Assembly: GCA_021373185.1 (NCBI GenBank)
Contig: JAJFTF010000031.1
Coordinates: 1-64,000, forward strand
Length of the DNA stretch: 64,000 nt
Reading direction: 5' to 3'
Source: Betaproteobacteria bacterium
GTDB taxonomy: Bacteria > Pseudomonadota > Gammaproteobacteria > Burkholderiales > Sulfuricellaceae
Made by a program: the position numbers and the translations under genes. How positions within the stretch are numbered: the first letter of the stretch is position 1; every line of letters begins with the position of its first letter. The notes under the pieces are model-generated. The model did no database searches, was not told where the DNA came from, and saw only the letters and a program-made list of their open reading frames with translations. Shown piece after piece: positions 21,820 through 29,493 of this stretch.

Positions 21820-22929
21820 TCAGCGCGGTCGCCGTGGCGTGGCGGCAATAAAGGGTATTCCGCGCAGGGTCGCCAACTGGCGCAGGATCGGCGTGGTAAC
21901 CGGCTCCAGCTTCTTGCGCATCACCGTGCCGGAGGCGGTAGTCTGCGCCAGTATCGGCGCCGCTACGGTCGCATCCATGCACGACAGAACCTGCATCGCG
22001 CCGGCTTCCTCCGCCAATACCGGTAACACATCTAAAAACTCGCGTAGCGCTGTCGGTTGCTGATTGTCGGCGCAGTCCGCCGGGCGCAGCGCAGCAAAAT
22101 ATCCCGCCAGCACGTTCAACAGGGCAATGACCACATCCTGATCCGCAGGTCGGCGCAGCACCTCCTCGCTGGTGGCAAGGAACGCCTGTCCGGCGCCGGA
22201 CAGAACGCGCTCAAGCAACCGGGCGTAAGGATTGTCGCGGGCAGACAGCGCCGCCAGCTTGGGCTGGAGCGCGACCAAGTCGGCGCGGGACGCCGCTTGA
22301 TCCGGCAAATCGTCGGGCAGGCGTTCGAGGAAGCCGACATAGTAGGCATTGTCATGCGCGCCCTTGTGCCACAGGCGCTGGCGCGCCGCATCGTTGGTCA
22401 GGCCGGGCTGGAGAACGATCCTGACCGTGTCGATGATGGTGTGCGGGGCGTTTTCGAACGGCAGGTGCTCGATCAGGTATTCGGCGAGAATCCTGCCCAT
22501 TGCGCCTTGCACCACGCATTCCCGCTCCAGCATGCGCCGGGCGTTGTCGGCGCTCTGCATCGCCCACCAGGCGCGGCGCGCCAGCTCATCGGTGAGGCCG
22601 TTGGAATAGGCCACCGACACCACCGCTTCCGGTTCCCCCAGCAGCAGCAAACGATCCAGCCCCTTGTCGCGCGCCTGCCCCATCCGCGTCCAACGCTGGA
22701 TGAACAGCGGATAGCCGCCGGGCGAGCCGATCGCATGGCCGGCCAGCACCTCGCGCACCAGGCGCAGATACTGGTCGGCGCGCCCGGTCGGGTGCAGTTT
22801 CACCGCCGCCTCGCCTTGCGGCGTCAGGGCGCGCACCGCCATGGCGTTCTCATCGATGCGGATCGCCTCGATTTCTCCGGCAAGGAGGACGTTGAGGCGC
22901 AGGCTGTCTTCGGGAGTGAGTTCGGACAT
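21820..22929 (-). CDS. DsrS-like conserved protein
   Basis: Soluble 369-residue protein with no signal peptide or membrane segment. From memory it resembles the protein annotated as sulfur reduction protein DsrS in sulfur-oxidising bacteria, with the opening LTPEDSLRLNVLLAGEIEAIRIDE and the blocks GSPGGYPLFIQRWTRMGQ, LLLLGEPEAVVSVAYS and LTDELARRAWWAMQSADNAR. No catalytic motif is recognised and the function of DsrS itself is unsettled. It is third in a minus-strand run after a MoxR-type ATPase and a VWA-like protein, which suggests joint function. The name is tentative. Confidence 0.6.
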   Translation of the reverse strand: MSELTPEDSLRLNVLLAGEIEAIRIDENAMAVRALTPQGEAAVKLHPTGRADQYLRLVREVLAGHAIGSPGGYPLFIQRWTRMGQARDKGLDRLLLLGEPEAVVSVAYSNGLTDELARRAWWAMQSADNARRMLERECVVQGAMGRILAEYLIEHLPFENAPHTIIDTVRIVLQPGLTNDAARQRLWHKGAHDNAYYVGFLERLPDDLPDQAASRADLVALQPKLAALSARDNPYARLLERVLSGAGQAFLATSEEVLRRPADQDVVIALLNVLAGYFAALRPADCADNQQPTALREFLDVLPVLAEEAGAMQVLSCMDATVAAPILAQTTASGTVMRKKLEPVTTPILRQLATLRGIPFIAATPRRPR

Positions 22930-22953
22930 GGGTAAGCCTTAAAAACTTTATTG

Positions 22954-23081
22954 AACCGCAAAGGCGCGAAGGCGCAAAGAAAAAATGGATTGCGATTGAT
23001 TTTCTGCCTCTACAAATGGCCGAGATCGCACGACACTATCGCTTAATTGTCTTTCCTTCGCGTCTTTGCGCCTTTGCGGTT
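22954..23081. repeat. Inverted-repeat cassette E4 (AACCGCAAAGGCGC family)
   Basis: Arms AACCGCAAAGGCGC (22954-22967) and its exact inverse (23068-23081) flank a 100-bp spacer. The left arm continues with further GCGAAGGCGCAAAG units. It separates the DsrS-like gene from the VWA-like gene within one operon-like run. Confidence 0.8.
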
Positions 23082-23088
23082 AAGCTTT

Positions 23089-24336
23089 TCAATTCAACTG
23101 TATACGCTGCCCCCACGGCACCGGCGCCTTGCCCTTGACCAGCCAGATCACCGGGTAGGGCGGCTCCGCTTTGGGAAAATCGCCCTCCGCATCGGTGAAA
23201 TACAGCAGCAAATCGGGCGACCGCCCCTGACGTTCGATCCAGTCGAATACCGGCCTGAAATCGGTGCCGCCGCCGCCGGGAAATTCGCGCGGCAGCTTGA
23301 ATTCTTCCCACGGCTCGAACAGCCACGGCCCATCCTTCGCCAGTTCGGCGTCGCAGGCGTGCAGCGTGGCGCGGGCGCGCACCTGGCCCTTGAGCGCGTT
23401 GATCTCGGCAAGAAATTCGTCTATTTCGTCGCTGCCGACCGAGCCGCTGGTGTCGAGCGCCACCACGATGTCGGCCTGGGCGCTGTGCAGCGACGGCAGG
23501 ATCATGGTTCCTTCGCGCCGCGATGGCCGCATGTAGCTGAAATCGTCGCGCGCGGCCTGGGTCATGTAGCGTGCCAGCAGCATGCGCCAGGGCAGCTTGG
23601 GCTGGAGCAGCTCGCCCACCATGCGCGCCAGCAGGCCGTGCAGCTTGCCCGCCTGCTGGGCCTGCTGCGCCGCGCCGGCCAGCCGCTGCTGCCACTGCGC
23701 TGCCAGCGCTTCGCGCTCGCCTGCCGACAAGGGGCGCGGCTGGGGCGCGCCGTTTTCGCTGTCCTGCTTTTGCTCTGCGCCTTCCGGGCTGCCGCCCTGT
23801 TGCGCTTCGTCCGCTCGCGGCGTCTGTCCCTGCCCGCCCTCGCGCTGTTCGTCGCCTTGCTGCTTGCCGCTGCTCGCGGCATCGACGTCGGCGCCGTCGT
23901 AGATGTGCTGATCCATCGGCTGGTCGGTGTTGTTCTCATCGATGAACGGGTAGATTTCTTCCGCCGTCATGCCCTCGAAGCTGTCCAGCAACAGCGTGCC
24001 CGGCGGCGGCTTGAGGCCGTCCTTGACCAGCAGCGGGTTGACGGCGTGGTCGCAGGCGACATCCCAGCGCAATTTGACCCGGTGCTGGCGCCGCGCAAAG
24101 TGAGACAGGGCGCAGTGCAGCGCCTCATGGGCCAGCACGAACTGGGTTTCGTCCAGGCTCAGGGCGTCGATGTAGTCGGGGTTGTAGTAAAAGCTGCGGG
24201 CATCGGTGGCGGTGGTCTGGCACCACTGCGGATCGGCGGCGATCATCGGCAGGCGCAGCACCAGCGCGCCGAGAAATGGCTTGTCCAGAATCAGCCGGGT
24301 ACGGGCGGCCGCCAGCTTGGTTTCGATGTCGGGCAT
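23089..24336 (-). CDS. VWA-like / putative metallopeptidase domain protein
   Basis: 415 residues in three parts. The N-terminal domain (about 1-135) has a zinc-metallopeptidase-like HExxH at H70-E71-H74 (LAHEALHCALSHF). A low-complexity Gln/Glu/Gly linker covers about 150-215. A C-terminal von Willebrand A-like domain carries the MIDAS motif DTSGSVG near residue 293. This architecture is that of the DUF2201/VWA-like family, usually paired with a MoxR-type AAA+ ATPase, as here. By analogy such pairs remodel or load metal into a target protein; the target is unknown. Confidence 0.85.
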   Translation of the reverse strand: MPDIETKLAAARTRLILDKPFLGALVLRLPMIAADPQWCQTTATDARSFYYNPDYIDALSLDETQFVLAHEALHCALSHFARRQHRVKLRWDVACDHAVNPLLVKDGLKPPPGTLLLDSFEGMTAEEIYPFIDENNTDQPMDQHIYDGADVDAASSGKQQGDEQREGGQGQTPRADEAQQGGSPEGAEQKQDSENGAPQPRPLSAGEREALAAQWQQRLAGAAQQAQQAGKLHGLLARMVGELLQPKLPWRMLLARYMTQAARDDFSYMRPSRREGTMILPSLHSAQADIVVALDTSGSVGSDEIDEFLAEINALKGQVRARATLHACDAELAKDGPWLFEPWEEFKLPREFPGGGGTDFRPVFDWIERQGRSPDLLLYFTDAEGDFPKAEPPYPVIWLVKGKAPVPWGQRIQLN

Positions 24337-24376
24337 GATTCGTTGAACGCCTTTACCCTAATAAAAAACAGTTTAG

Positions 24377-24503
24377 CCACGGATTAACACGGATGTACAC
24401 GGATTATTAATGAGAAACTTGTCTGATTTCAAGCGCCTACAGGATGAGTGTGGCGCAAAAACAAGCAATGGTTTTATCCGTGTAAATCAGTGTTAATCCG
24501 TGG
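24377..24503. repeat. Inverted-repeat cassette E2 (CACGGAT family)
   Basis: Arms 24377-24404 and 24476-24503 are inverted copies matching at 26 of 28 positions. Each arm holds three 10-bp units (CACGGATTAA, CACGGATGTA, CACGGAT). The 71-bp spacer has no gene. It lies in the gap between the VWA-like and MoxR-type genes. Confidence 0.85.
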
Positions 24504-24530
24504 ATAACAGCCGTTTGTTTCAGATTTAAA

Positions 24531-25577
24531 TCACATTTCATACAACATCAAATCGGCCACCGCATTTGCCCACTTCGAGAACTGCGGCACCGCAAACAAA
24601 TTCTGGCCGATGGCGCGGTGCATGTCCGAAACCAGCATGATGCCCATCTCGCGCAACGGGAAGCGGCTGGCGTAATCGAGGATGTGGCCGTGGATTTCCT
24701 TGGCCTCCGGGCTGCCCTTGGCGCGGATGGCGCGGCCGACCAGCGCCGAGGCGACGGCATACTGGAGATCGATCTCGCCCGGCACGGCGACCGGCTCGCC
24801 GCGCAGGATTGCGTCGAGGTCGGGCATGCGGTCGAGGTTTTCGACAAAGGCATTCAGCTCCAGACCCGCCGCCGGGCCGACGCAGGCTTGCAGGGCGGGC
24901 AGCAGCAATTCCGGGCGGTCGCCGAACTTGTGCAGGGCGCGGTGGGCAAACTCCCACGAGCGCGGGCTGGGGAAAGCGACCGGGTTGTGCGCCGGGTCGA
25001 AATCGAACAGCAGCTCGGGGCGAAAGCGCAGAAAGCCGATCATGCGCTCGTCGATGCCGCTGGCGTAGGCCCAAGCCACCCAGTCGTCGAGATTGGCCTC
25101 GATTTCGAAATGCGAAAATCGGTTGGCCAGCGGTGCCGGCATGGTATAGGTCACGCCGCGGTCGCCCTGACGGTTGCCGGCGGCAAAGATCGCCCAGCCC
25201 GGCGGAATCTCGTAAGCGCCCAGGCGGCGGTCGAGGATCAACTGGTAGGCTGCCGCCGACACGCTGGGCGGCGCCGAGGTGATCTCGTCGAGGAACAATA
25301 CGCCAAAAGGGCCGTGCCGCTCGGCGTCTGGCAGCATCGACGGAATCGCCCACTCGACCCGATCCTCGACCCGGAACGGAATGCCGCGCATGTCGGTCGG
25401 CTCCATCTGCGACAGCCGGATATCGATGATCGGCACCGCATGGCGCGCCGCAACCTGGGCGATGATCTGCGACTTGCCCACGCCGGGCGGCCCCCACAGC
25501 ATCACCGGCGTGTGCTGGCCTTCGCGCGCACTGAGAAATTCGCGATCGAGAATGGTGGAGAGCTGGGCCGGGCGCAT
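24531..25577 (-). CDS. MoxR-family AAA+ ATPase
   Basis: 348-residue AAA+ protein with Walker A GPPGVGKS (29-36), Walker B GVLFLDEI (about 92-99), sensor 1 AAGNR and arginine finger region PLANRFSHFE. AAGGAA ribosome site. First gene of the minus-strand run that continues with the VWA-like and DsrS-like genes. MoxR ATPases act as chaperones for metalloenzyme assembly together with VWA partners, which is the likely role here. Confidence 0.88.
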   Translation of the reverse strand: MRPAQLSTILDREFLSAREGQHTPVMLWGPPGVGKSQIIAQVAARHAVPIIDIRLSQMEPTDMRGIPFRVEDRVEWAIPSMLPDAERHGPFGVLFLDEITSAPPSVSAAAYQLILDRRLGAYEIPPGWAIFAAGNRQGDRGVTYTMPAPLANRFSHFEIEANLDDWVAWAYASGIDERMIGFLRFRPELLFDFDPAHNPVAFPSPRSWEFAHRALHKFGDRPELLLPALQACVGPAAGLELNAFVENLDRMPDLDAILRGEPVAVPGEIDLQYAVASALVGRAIRAKGSPEAKEIHGHILDYASRFPLREMGIMLVSDMHRAIGQNLFAVPQFSKWANAVADLMLYEM

Positions 25578-25870
25578 GGCAATTCCTTGATTTAGACTTG
25601 GTTTAATACTATCAGAGTTGGCGGGGGAAGTGCCAGTGCGGTTCTGCTTGTTATTGGTGGAGATATGGCGTCTAATTCGATTGACATAAAGCGGGGATGG
25701 CGATGCTGGCAGGGTTCGCGTGGTTTTGTCAGGAAGATTCCGGTTTAAGGCGAAGAATGCGGCTTATAAAAATGCTTACAGCAGATCAATCGAGTCTGAC
25801 CTCCATGGCACTCTGCGCCCACGGGACGGGGAAGCCTGTCCCTTTCATTCATTAGCCATCAGAAATAGAC
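25578..25870. other. Intergenic region of 293 bp
   Basis: Holds the promoter side of the MoxR-type operon (minus) and the leader of the cyclase-like gene (plus). The only recognised element is one inverted copy of the TCAGACTCGATTGAT repeat at 25785-25803. Nothing else is recognised. Confidence 0.5.
25785..25803 (-). repeat. Dispersed repeat copy R1 (GAGGTCAGACTCGATTGAT)
   Basis: Read on the minus strand this is GAGGTCAGACTCGATTGAT. Similar copies occur at 26776, 27388 and 27934, all within 2.2 kb. It resembles the short repeats often seen around REP-associated transposases, though none is present here. Confidence 0.65.
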
Positions 25871-26620
25871 ATGCGCGGCTTTGAGACTGAGACAAAAGTA
25901 TTTGTCGCACATTTCGATATTCTCGGAATGTCGTCGGTATTGCGGAAATCAAATAGTGCCGCATGGGGACTACTTTGTAGCCTTGCCGAAGCAAAGGAAG
26001 AGAAGCATCTCCCGTTAACTCCAGAGTTAAGGGATGGTATCGGAGAAAAGTTTTTCTCCGATACCATCATCATGCACACTAAGGGCGATGATAGAGATTC
26101 CCTCAAGGCGATCGTCGCGCGCTCTTTTGAACTATTCAAATGTGCGTTTCTTGCAAATATTCCTCTGCGGGGTGGTATTGCGCATGGTTCATGGATTGAA
26201 ACAGATCCTTCGGATCGGCAGAGCCTATTTACCGGAGATGCCTTGTTGCGCGCTTATCATATTGGCGAAATGCAACAACTAATTTCCATTGCGATATGCG
26301 ATGTAACTCGGGAAAGATTCATGAAGGAAAAGCCATTTTCCTTTCGATCCATGTCGCCAGTAGTTAAGGACTATCCAATCCCTGTCAAAGGGGGTGACCA
26401 CCAAAATCGTGCCGTCCTGAATTGGCCAGAATTTTGCAAGGATGATCTAAACAGATTGGAGCCGCTAACCGCCGAGACACTTGCAAACCACTTTTCGGAG
26501 TTCGGGCATTACGAGACACTTGGCCCAAGGGAACGCGCGAAGTATGCAAATACCGTTGCATTTATTCAATCTGATCGGAATACCGGCGGAATGTCGGGGT
26601 CATGCCTTGCAAAATCGTGA
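25871..26620 (+). CDS. Orphan nucleotide-cyclase-like protein
   Basis: 249 residues, AT-richer than the neighbours. The order of motifs recalls the class III nucleotidyl cyclase fold: FVAHFDILGM (first metal Asp position, residues 12-21), EKFFSDTIIMHT (second Asp position), IPLRGGIAHGSW and FTGDALLRAYHIGEMQQ. I cannot say whether it is catalytic or a degenerate relative. The last residues (SGSCLAKS) are encoded by one arm of a repeat hairpin, so the natural C-terminus was replaced or extended by repeat insertion. No effector gene is adjacent; BrnT/BrnA follow 230 bp downstream. Confidence 0.6.
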   Translation: MRGFETETKVFVAHFDILGMSSVLRKSNSAAWGLLCSLAEAKEEKHLPLTPELRDGIGEKFFSDTIIMHTKGDDRDSLKAIVARSFELFKCAFLANIPLRGGIAHGSWIETDPSDRQSLFTGDALLRAYHIGEMQQLISIAICDVTRERFMKEKPFSFRSMSPVVKDYPIPVKGGDHQNRAVLNWPEFCKDDLNRLEPLTAETLANHFSEFGHYETLGPRERAKYANTVAFIQSDRNTGGMSGSCLAKS

Positions 26621-26646
26621 ATGTTATTTTGCAAGACACGACCCCG
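26595..26646. repeat. REP-like hairpin overlapping the end of the cyclase-like gene
   Basis: CGGGGTC/GACCCCG outer arms (26595-26601, 26640-26646) and CTTGCAAAAT/ATTTTGCAAG inner arms (26606-26615, 26626-26635) form a long stem. The stop codon of the upstream gene (26618-26620) lies in the loop. Confidence 0.8.
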
Positions 26647-26775
26647 TTGCATGAAAAAACTCAGGTTGTTGTTTAAACGGAATGGGGCCACTTCTGTCGG
26701 CAGGTCGGGAAGTGCCGTGTTAAGTTATCGGCCTTGAATTAACGGGGCTAGGCTCGGGAGACCTCCGAGACCTCA

Positions 26776-26795
26776 GGGTCAGACTCGATTGATTG
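26776..26795 (+). repeat. Dispersed repeat copy R2 (GGGTCAGACTCGATTGATTG)
   Basis: Direct copy of the short repeat, just upstream of the brnT promoter. Confidence 0.65.
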
Positions 26796-26815
26796 TTGCT
26801 GCTTCGTTTGGCTTC

Positions 26816-26846
26816 TTGACAATCTTCCAGGCGTACATACAATGTA
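26816..26846 (+). promoter_or_regulatory. brnTA promoter with palindromic operator
   Basis: Consensus -35 TTGACA (26816-26821), 16-nt spacer, -10 TACAAT (26838-26843). The -10 lies inside the palindrome TACAT-ACA-ATGTA (26834-26846), the natural place for BrnA autorepression. The predicted start point coincides with the brnT ATG at 26850, so brnT may be leaderless. Confidence 0.7.
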
Positions 26847-26849
26847 TTT

Positions 26850-27137
26850 ATGATTAAGTTCGAGTGGGATACAGCTAAAGCGGCCTCAAACAAGAAGAAG
26901 CACGGCGTTTCGTTTGAGGAGGCTCAATCTGTTTTTTACGACGAATTCGCTGTGCAATTCTTTGATGAAGATAATTCCGTGCCGGAAGAAAGATTTCTGA
27001 TGCTTGGCTTCAGTGATGAAGCCCGCCTCCTGATTGTCTGTCATTGCGAACGTGACCAGGGCAGCATTGTCCGAATCATCTCGGCAAGAAAAGCCACGAA
27101 AAATGAGAGCAACCATTATCAAGGAGTTAGATCATGA
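26850..27137 (+). CDS. brnT: BrnT family toxin
   Basis: Type II toxin, a RelE-fold ribonuclease by family knowledge. The 95 residues follow the BrnT pattern: FEWDTAKAASNKKKHGVSFEEAQSVF at the N-terminus and IVRIISARKATKNE near the end, which carries the conserved Arg/Lys. No ribosome site precedes the ATG, which sits at the predicted transcription start. The stop overlaps the brnA ATG by 4 bp. Order toxin-antitoxin is normal for Brn modules. Confidence 0.92.
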   Translation: MIKFEWDTAKAASNKKKHGVSFEEAQSVFYDEFAVQFFDEDNSVPEERFLMLGFSDEARLLIVCHCERDQGSIVRIISARKATKNESNHYQGVRS

Positions 27138-27358
27138 AAACTGAATACGATCTGTCAAAAATGAAATCCCGCAAGAACCCTTATGCGGCCAAGCTCAAAA
27201 AATCTGTCACGATGCGGTTGAGCGAAGATGTTATTGGCTATTTCAAGCAAATGGCCGATGAAAAGGGCGTTCCGTACCAGAGCCTTATAAATCTTTATCT
27301 GCGAGACTGTGTATCAAGCCATAGAAAAATTGATATTTCCTGGCAATCCCACACCTAA
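27134..27358 (+). CDS. brnA: BrnA family antitoxin
   Basis: 74-residue antitoxin with a ribbon-helix-helix core (KKSVTMRLSEDVIGYFKQMADEKGVPYQSLINLYLRD), binding BrnT and the promoter palindrome. Its start has a strong AAGGAG ribosome site, in contrast to brnT, which would favour antitoxin synthesis. The C-terminus runs close to another repeat copy at 27388. Confidence 0.9.
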   Translation: MKTEYDLSKMKSRKNPYAAKLKKSVTMRLSEDVIGYFKQMADEKGVPYQSLINLYLRDCVSSHRKIDISWQSHT

Positions 27359-27387
27359 CCCGGTCTAAAGCGGGATGCTGGATGAAT

Positions 27388-27400
27388 GAGGTCAGACTCC
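27388..27400 (+). repeat. Dispersed repeat copy R3 (GAGGTCAGACTCC)
   Basis: Shorter copy of the repeat, immediately before the cupin gene; an in-frame upstream ATG at 27386 lies in this repeat and is rejected as the cupin start. Confidence 0.55.
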
Positions 27401-27415
27401 ACTAAAAAGTTTTCC

Positions 27416-27877
27416 ATGAATGCTCGTTTTTTAAAGCCCGGAGTTTTCTTCTTCATCCTGTTCAGTGTTGTCGCGACAGTCCGTGCCGATGACTACGTCG
27501 GCACGGTCAAGGCTGAGAAAATTCTCGTTACCACCACCGCCGGGAACGGCCAGAAACATGCCTACCTCAAGACCGAGCGCCCCGAGGTGACGGCCATGAC
27601 CGTGGAGATTCCGCCCGGCGCGGAGACGGGCTGGCATTTGCACACGGTTCCTGTTTACGCCTACGTGCTGGCAGGCACCCTGGAGGTAAAAATCGCCGAC
27701 GGCAAAACTTTCACCTTCAAGCCGGGTGATGCCATCGTCGAGGTGCAGAATCTGGCGCACAACGGCAGAAACCTGGGGCGCGAAACGGTCAGGCTGGTGG
27801 TTTTCTATACCGGCGAGGAAGGGCGGCCCAACGTGACGCGGGTGGAAAAGCCGGAAATCGGCGGGGGCGGACGATAA
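27416..27877 (+). CDS. Secreted cupin-domain protein
   Basis: 153 residues starting at MNARFLKPGVFFFILFSVVATVRA, a signal peptide that puts the protein in the periplasm. A single cupin barrel follows, with metal-ligand motifs PPGAETGWHLHTVPVYAYVLAG and the second motif around GDAIVEVQNLAHNGRN. Function of these small secreted cupins is not established. It lies just outside the brnTA pair and is GC-rich, so it probably belongs to the core chromosome. Confidence 0.8.
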   Translation: MNARFLKPGVFFFILFSVVATVRADDYVGTVKAEKILVTTTAGNGQKHAYLKTERPEVTAMTVEIPPGAETGWHLHTVPVYAYVLAGTLEVKIADGKTFTFKPGDAIVEVQNLAHNGRNLGRETVRLVVFYTGEEGRPNVTRVEKPEIGGGGR

Positions 27878-27933
27878 ACAATCAAAGGGGCTGCTCTAAT
27901 TTTCATGAGACGGCAGTTTAACTGAACGTCATA

Positions 27934-27954
27934 AGGTTCTGACTCGATTGATTT
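27934..27954 (+). repeat. Dispersed repeat copy R4 (TCTGACTCGATTGATT)
   Basis: Direct copy of the repeat downstream of the cupin gene. With R1 it brackets the accessory patch in inverted orientation. Confidence 0.6.
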
Positions 27955-28002
27955 ACGCCATTGATCCGTGACGCCAAAACATAATGCCTGAGACGTAAGG
28001 GC

Positions 28003-28030
28003 TTGAAACTTTTCTCTAAAATGCTATTCT
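28003..28030 (+). promoter_or_regulatory. Sigma-70-like promoter of the fliD-like gene
   Basis: TTGAAA (28003-28008), 16-nt spacer, TATTCT (28025-28030). A GAGAGGAA ribosome site follows before the ATG at 28051. No flagellar sigma-28 motif is evident. Confidence 0.5.
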
Positions 28031-28050
28031 GAGCTGAGAGAGGAACCGGA

Positions 28051-29493
28051 ATGTTGCCTGCCATCTCAAGCACATATAGCACGGCCTATAGCCTGTATGG
28101 CTCTGCGTATAACCAGTATGGCGCGCTGAGCGCCATCGGGGGGGCAAGTAGCGTCTCAGCGCTGGGGAGCATCGGCAAGGTTTCGTCGCTCAGCCAGCAG
28201 TCATCGAGTTATCAGGTCAAGCTTTCCAATTACGGCAAACTTCAGTCCGCGCTGGATACTTTCAAGGGCGCGCTCGGCATTTTCAAGAGTGCGCAAGATG
28301 TGGCGCCCTTCAAGGTGACGTCCAGCGCGACGGATACGCTGACTGCCAAGGCCTCCGGCGATGCGTCTGCAGCTTCCTACAGCGTCAAGGTGACTCAGTT
28401 GGCAAAGGCGCAAACCTTGACCAGCCGCGTCTATGCCGACAAGGATTCGACCATCGTCGGCACCGGCACGATTACCCTGCAAACCGGCAGTTACAATGCC
28501 GACAATAATACTTTCAGCGCCGACAGCAAGGTCGGCAGCAAGACGATTTCTATCTATGCATCGGACGGTACCCTGAGCGGCATCGCCAAAGCCATCAACG
28601 CGGCGGGCGCCAACGTCAAGGCCAGCGTGGTGCAAGCCTCCGGCGGCTATCAGTTGTCGCTGACCAGCACCCAATCCGGCACCGACAATACCATCAAGCT
28701 CGGCGTTTCCGATAATGACGCCACTAATGCCAACCTGGCCGGTCTTTCGGCGCTGGCTTACGATCCGACAGCGGGGCCGAGCGGCTATAACAAGAACCTG
28801 ACGGAAACCGTCGCCGCGCAAAACGTCCAGCTAACCGTCGATGGAACCAGCTTCAGCAGCCAGTCGAACACTGTAACTGGCGCGGCGGCGGGCGTGACCT
28901 TCGCGTTGGCGGCCACCGGCTCGGCCACGGTGAGCGTGGCGCGCGATTCTGAAGCGTTTGGCAGCTCGGCGCAGAAGTTCGTCGATGCCTACAATGCGCT
29001 GCAAAAGACCATCAGCGGGATTTCCGGCGGCACTGCGACGAGCGCCGAGGATGGGGTGGTTGCCAGGGTGAGCAATGAATTGCTCAACACCGAGGCGAAG
29101 GCATCGACGGGTTACGGGCTGGATCAGACGACATTGGCGAACTTGGGTATCACCCGGCAAGCGAATAATACCCTGACGCTGGATAAAACCAGGTTACAGG
29201 CTGCCTTCGCCGCCAACCCGGACAACGCCAGCAAGCTGATCGCCAGCGCGGCGACTTCGCTTTCCGCCACGGCAACGCGCCTGACCGCCAGCAGCAGCGA
29301 ATTGAAAGTTGTTTCGCGCGGACTGAATCGCGCTTTGCAGAATGTGCAGAATCAGTACCTCATACAGCAGAGTTCCAGCTCGCAAAACTATTTCGGTTTG
29401 CCGGTATCGCAATCGCAGCTTTCGGATTACATCCCGAAATTCAACACGCAGGCGATGGCAAATCGCTATGCGCAGATTTCCGCTTTGCAATAA
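28051..29493 (+). CDS. FliD-like flagellar cap protein homologue (orphan)
   Basis: 480 residues. The middle resembles FliD: SSYQVKLSNYGKLQSALDTFK and ASYSVKVTQLAKAQTLTSRVYA near the N-terminus, then FVDAYNALQKTIS and LANLGITRQANNTLTLDKTRLQ in the FliD_C region. The usual N-terminal signature (GLGSGLDVN...) is replaced by a Ser/Tyr/Gly-rich stretch, and the terminal coiled-coil D0 segment is not evident. No flagellar genes are nearby. It may be a divergent cap-like or surface protein. The end overlaps the convergent diguanylate cyclase gene by 28 bp. Confidence 0.7.
   Translation: MLPAISSTYSTAYSLYGSAYNQYGALSAIGGASSVSALGSIGKVSSLSQQSSSYQVKLSNYGKLQSALDTFKGALGIFKSAQDVAPFKVTSSATDTLTAKASGDASAASYSVKVTQLAKAQTLTSRVYADKDSTIVGTGTITLQTGSYNADNNTFSADSKVGSKTISIYASDGTLSGIAKAINAAGANVKASVVQASGGYQLSLTSTQSGTDNTIKLGVSDNDATNANLAGLSALAYDPTAGPSGYNKNLTETVAAQNVQLTVDGTSFSSQSNTVTGAAAGVTFALAATGSATVSVARDSEAFGSSAQKFVDAYNALQKTISGISGGTATSAEDGVVARVSNELLNTEAKASTGYGLDQTTLANLGITRQANNTLTLDKTRLQAAFAANPDNASKLIASAATSLSATATRLTASSSELKVVSRGLNRALQNVQNQYLIQQSSSSQNYFGLPVSQSQLSDYIPKFNTQAMANRYAQISALQ

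Noticed and set aside
23047..24387. 446-codon plus-strand frame across the VWA-like gene
   Set aside because: Antisense shadow; the HExxH and MIDAS motifs read on the minus strand.
27386..27415. Longer cupin N-terminus from ATG 27386
   Set aside because: These codons lie in the dispersed repeat R3 and would bury the signal peptide.
25578..28050. Insertion sequence or prophage in the repeat-rich patch
   Set aside because: No transposase, integrase or phage gene and no target-site duplication could be seen.
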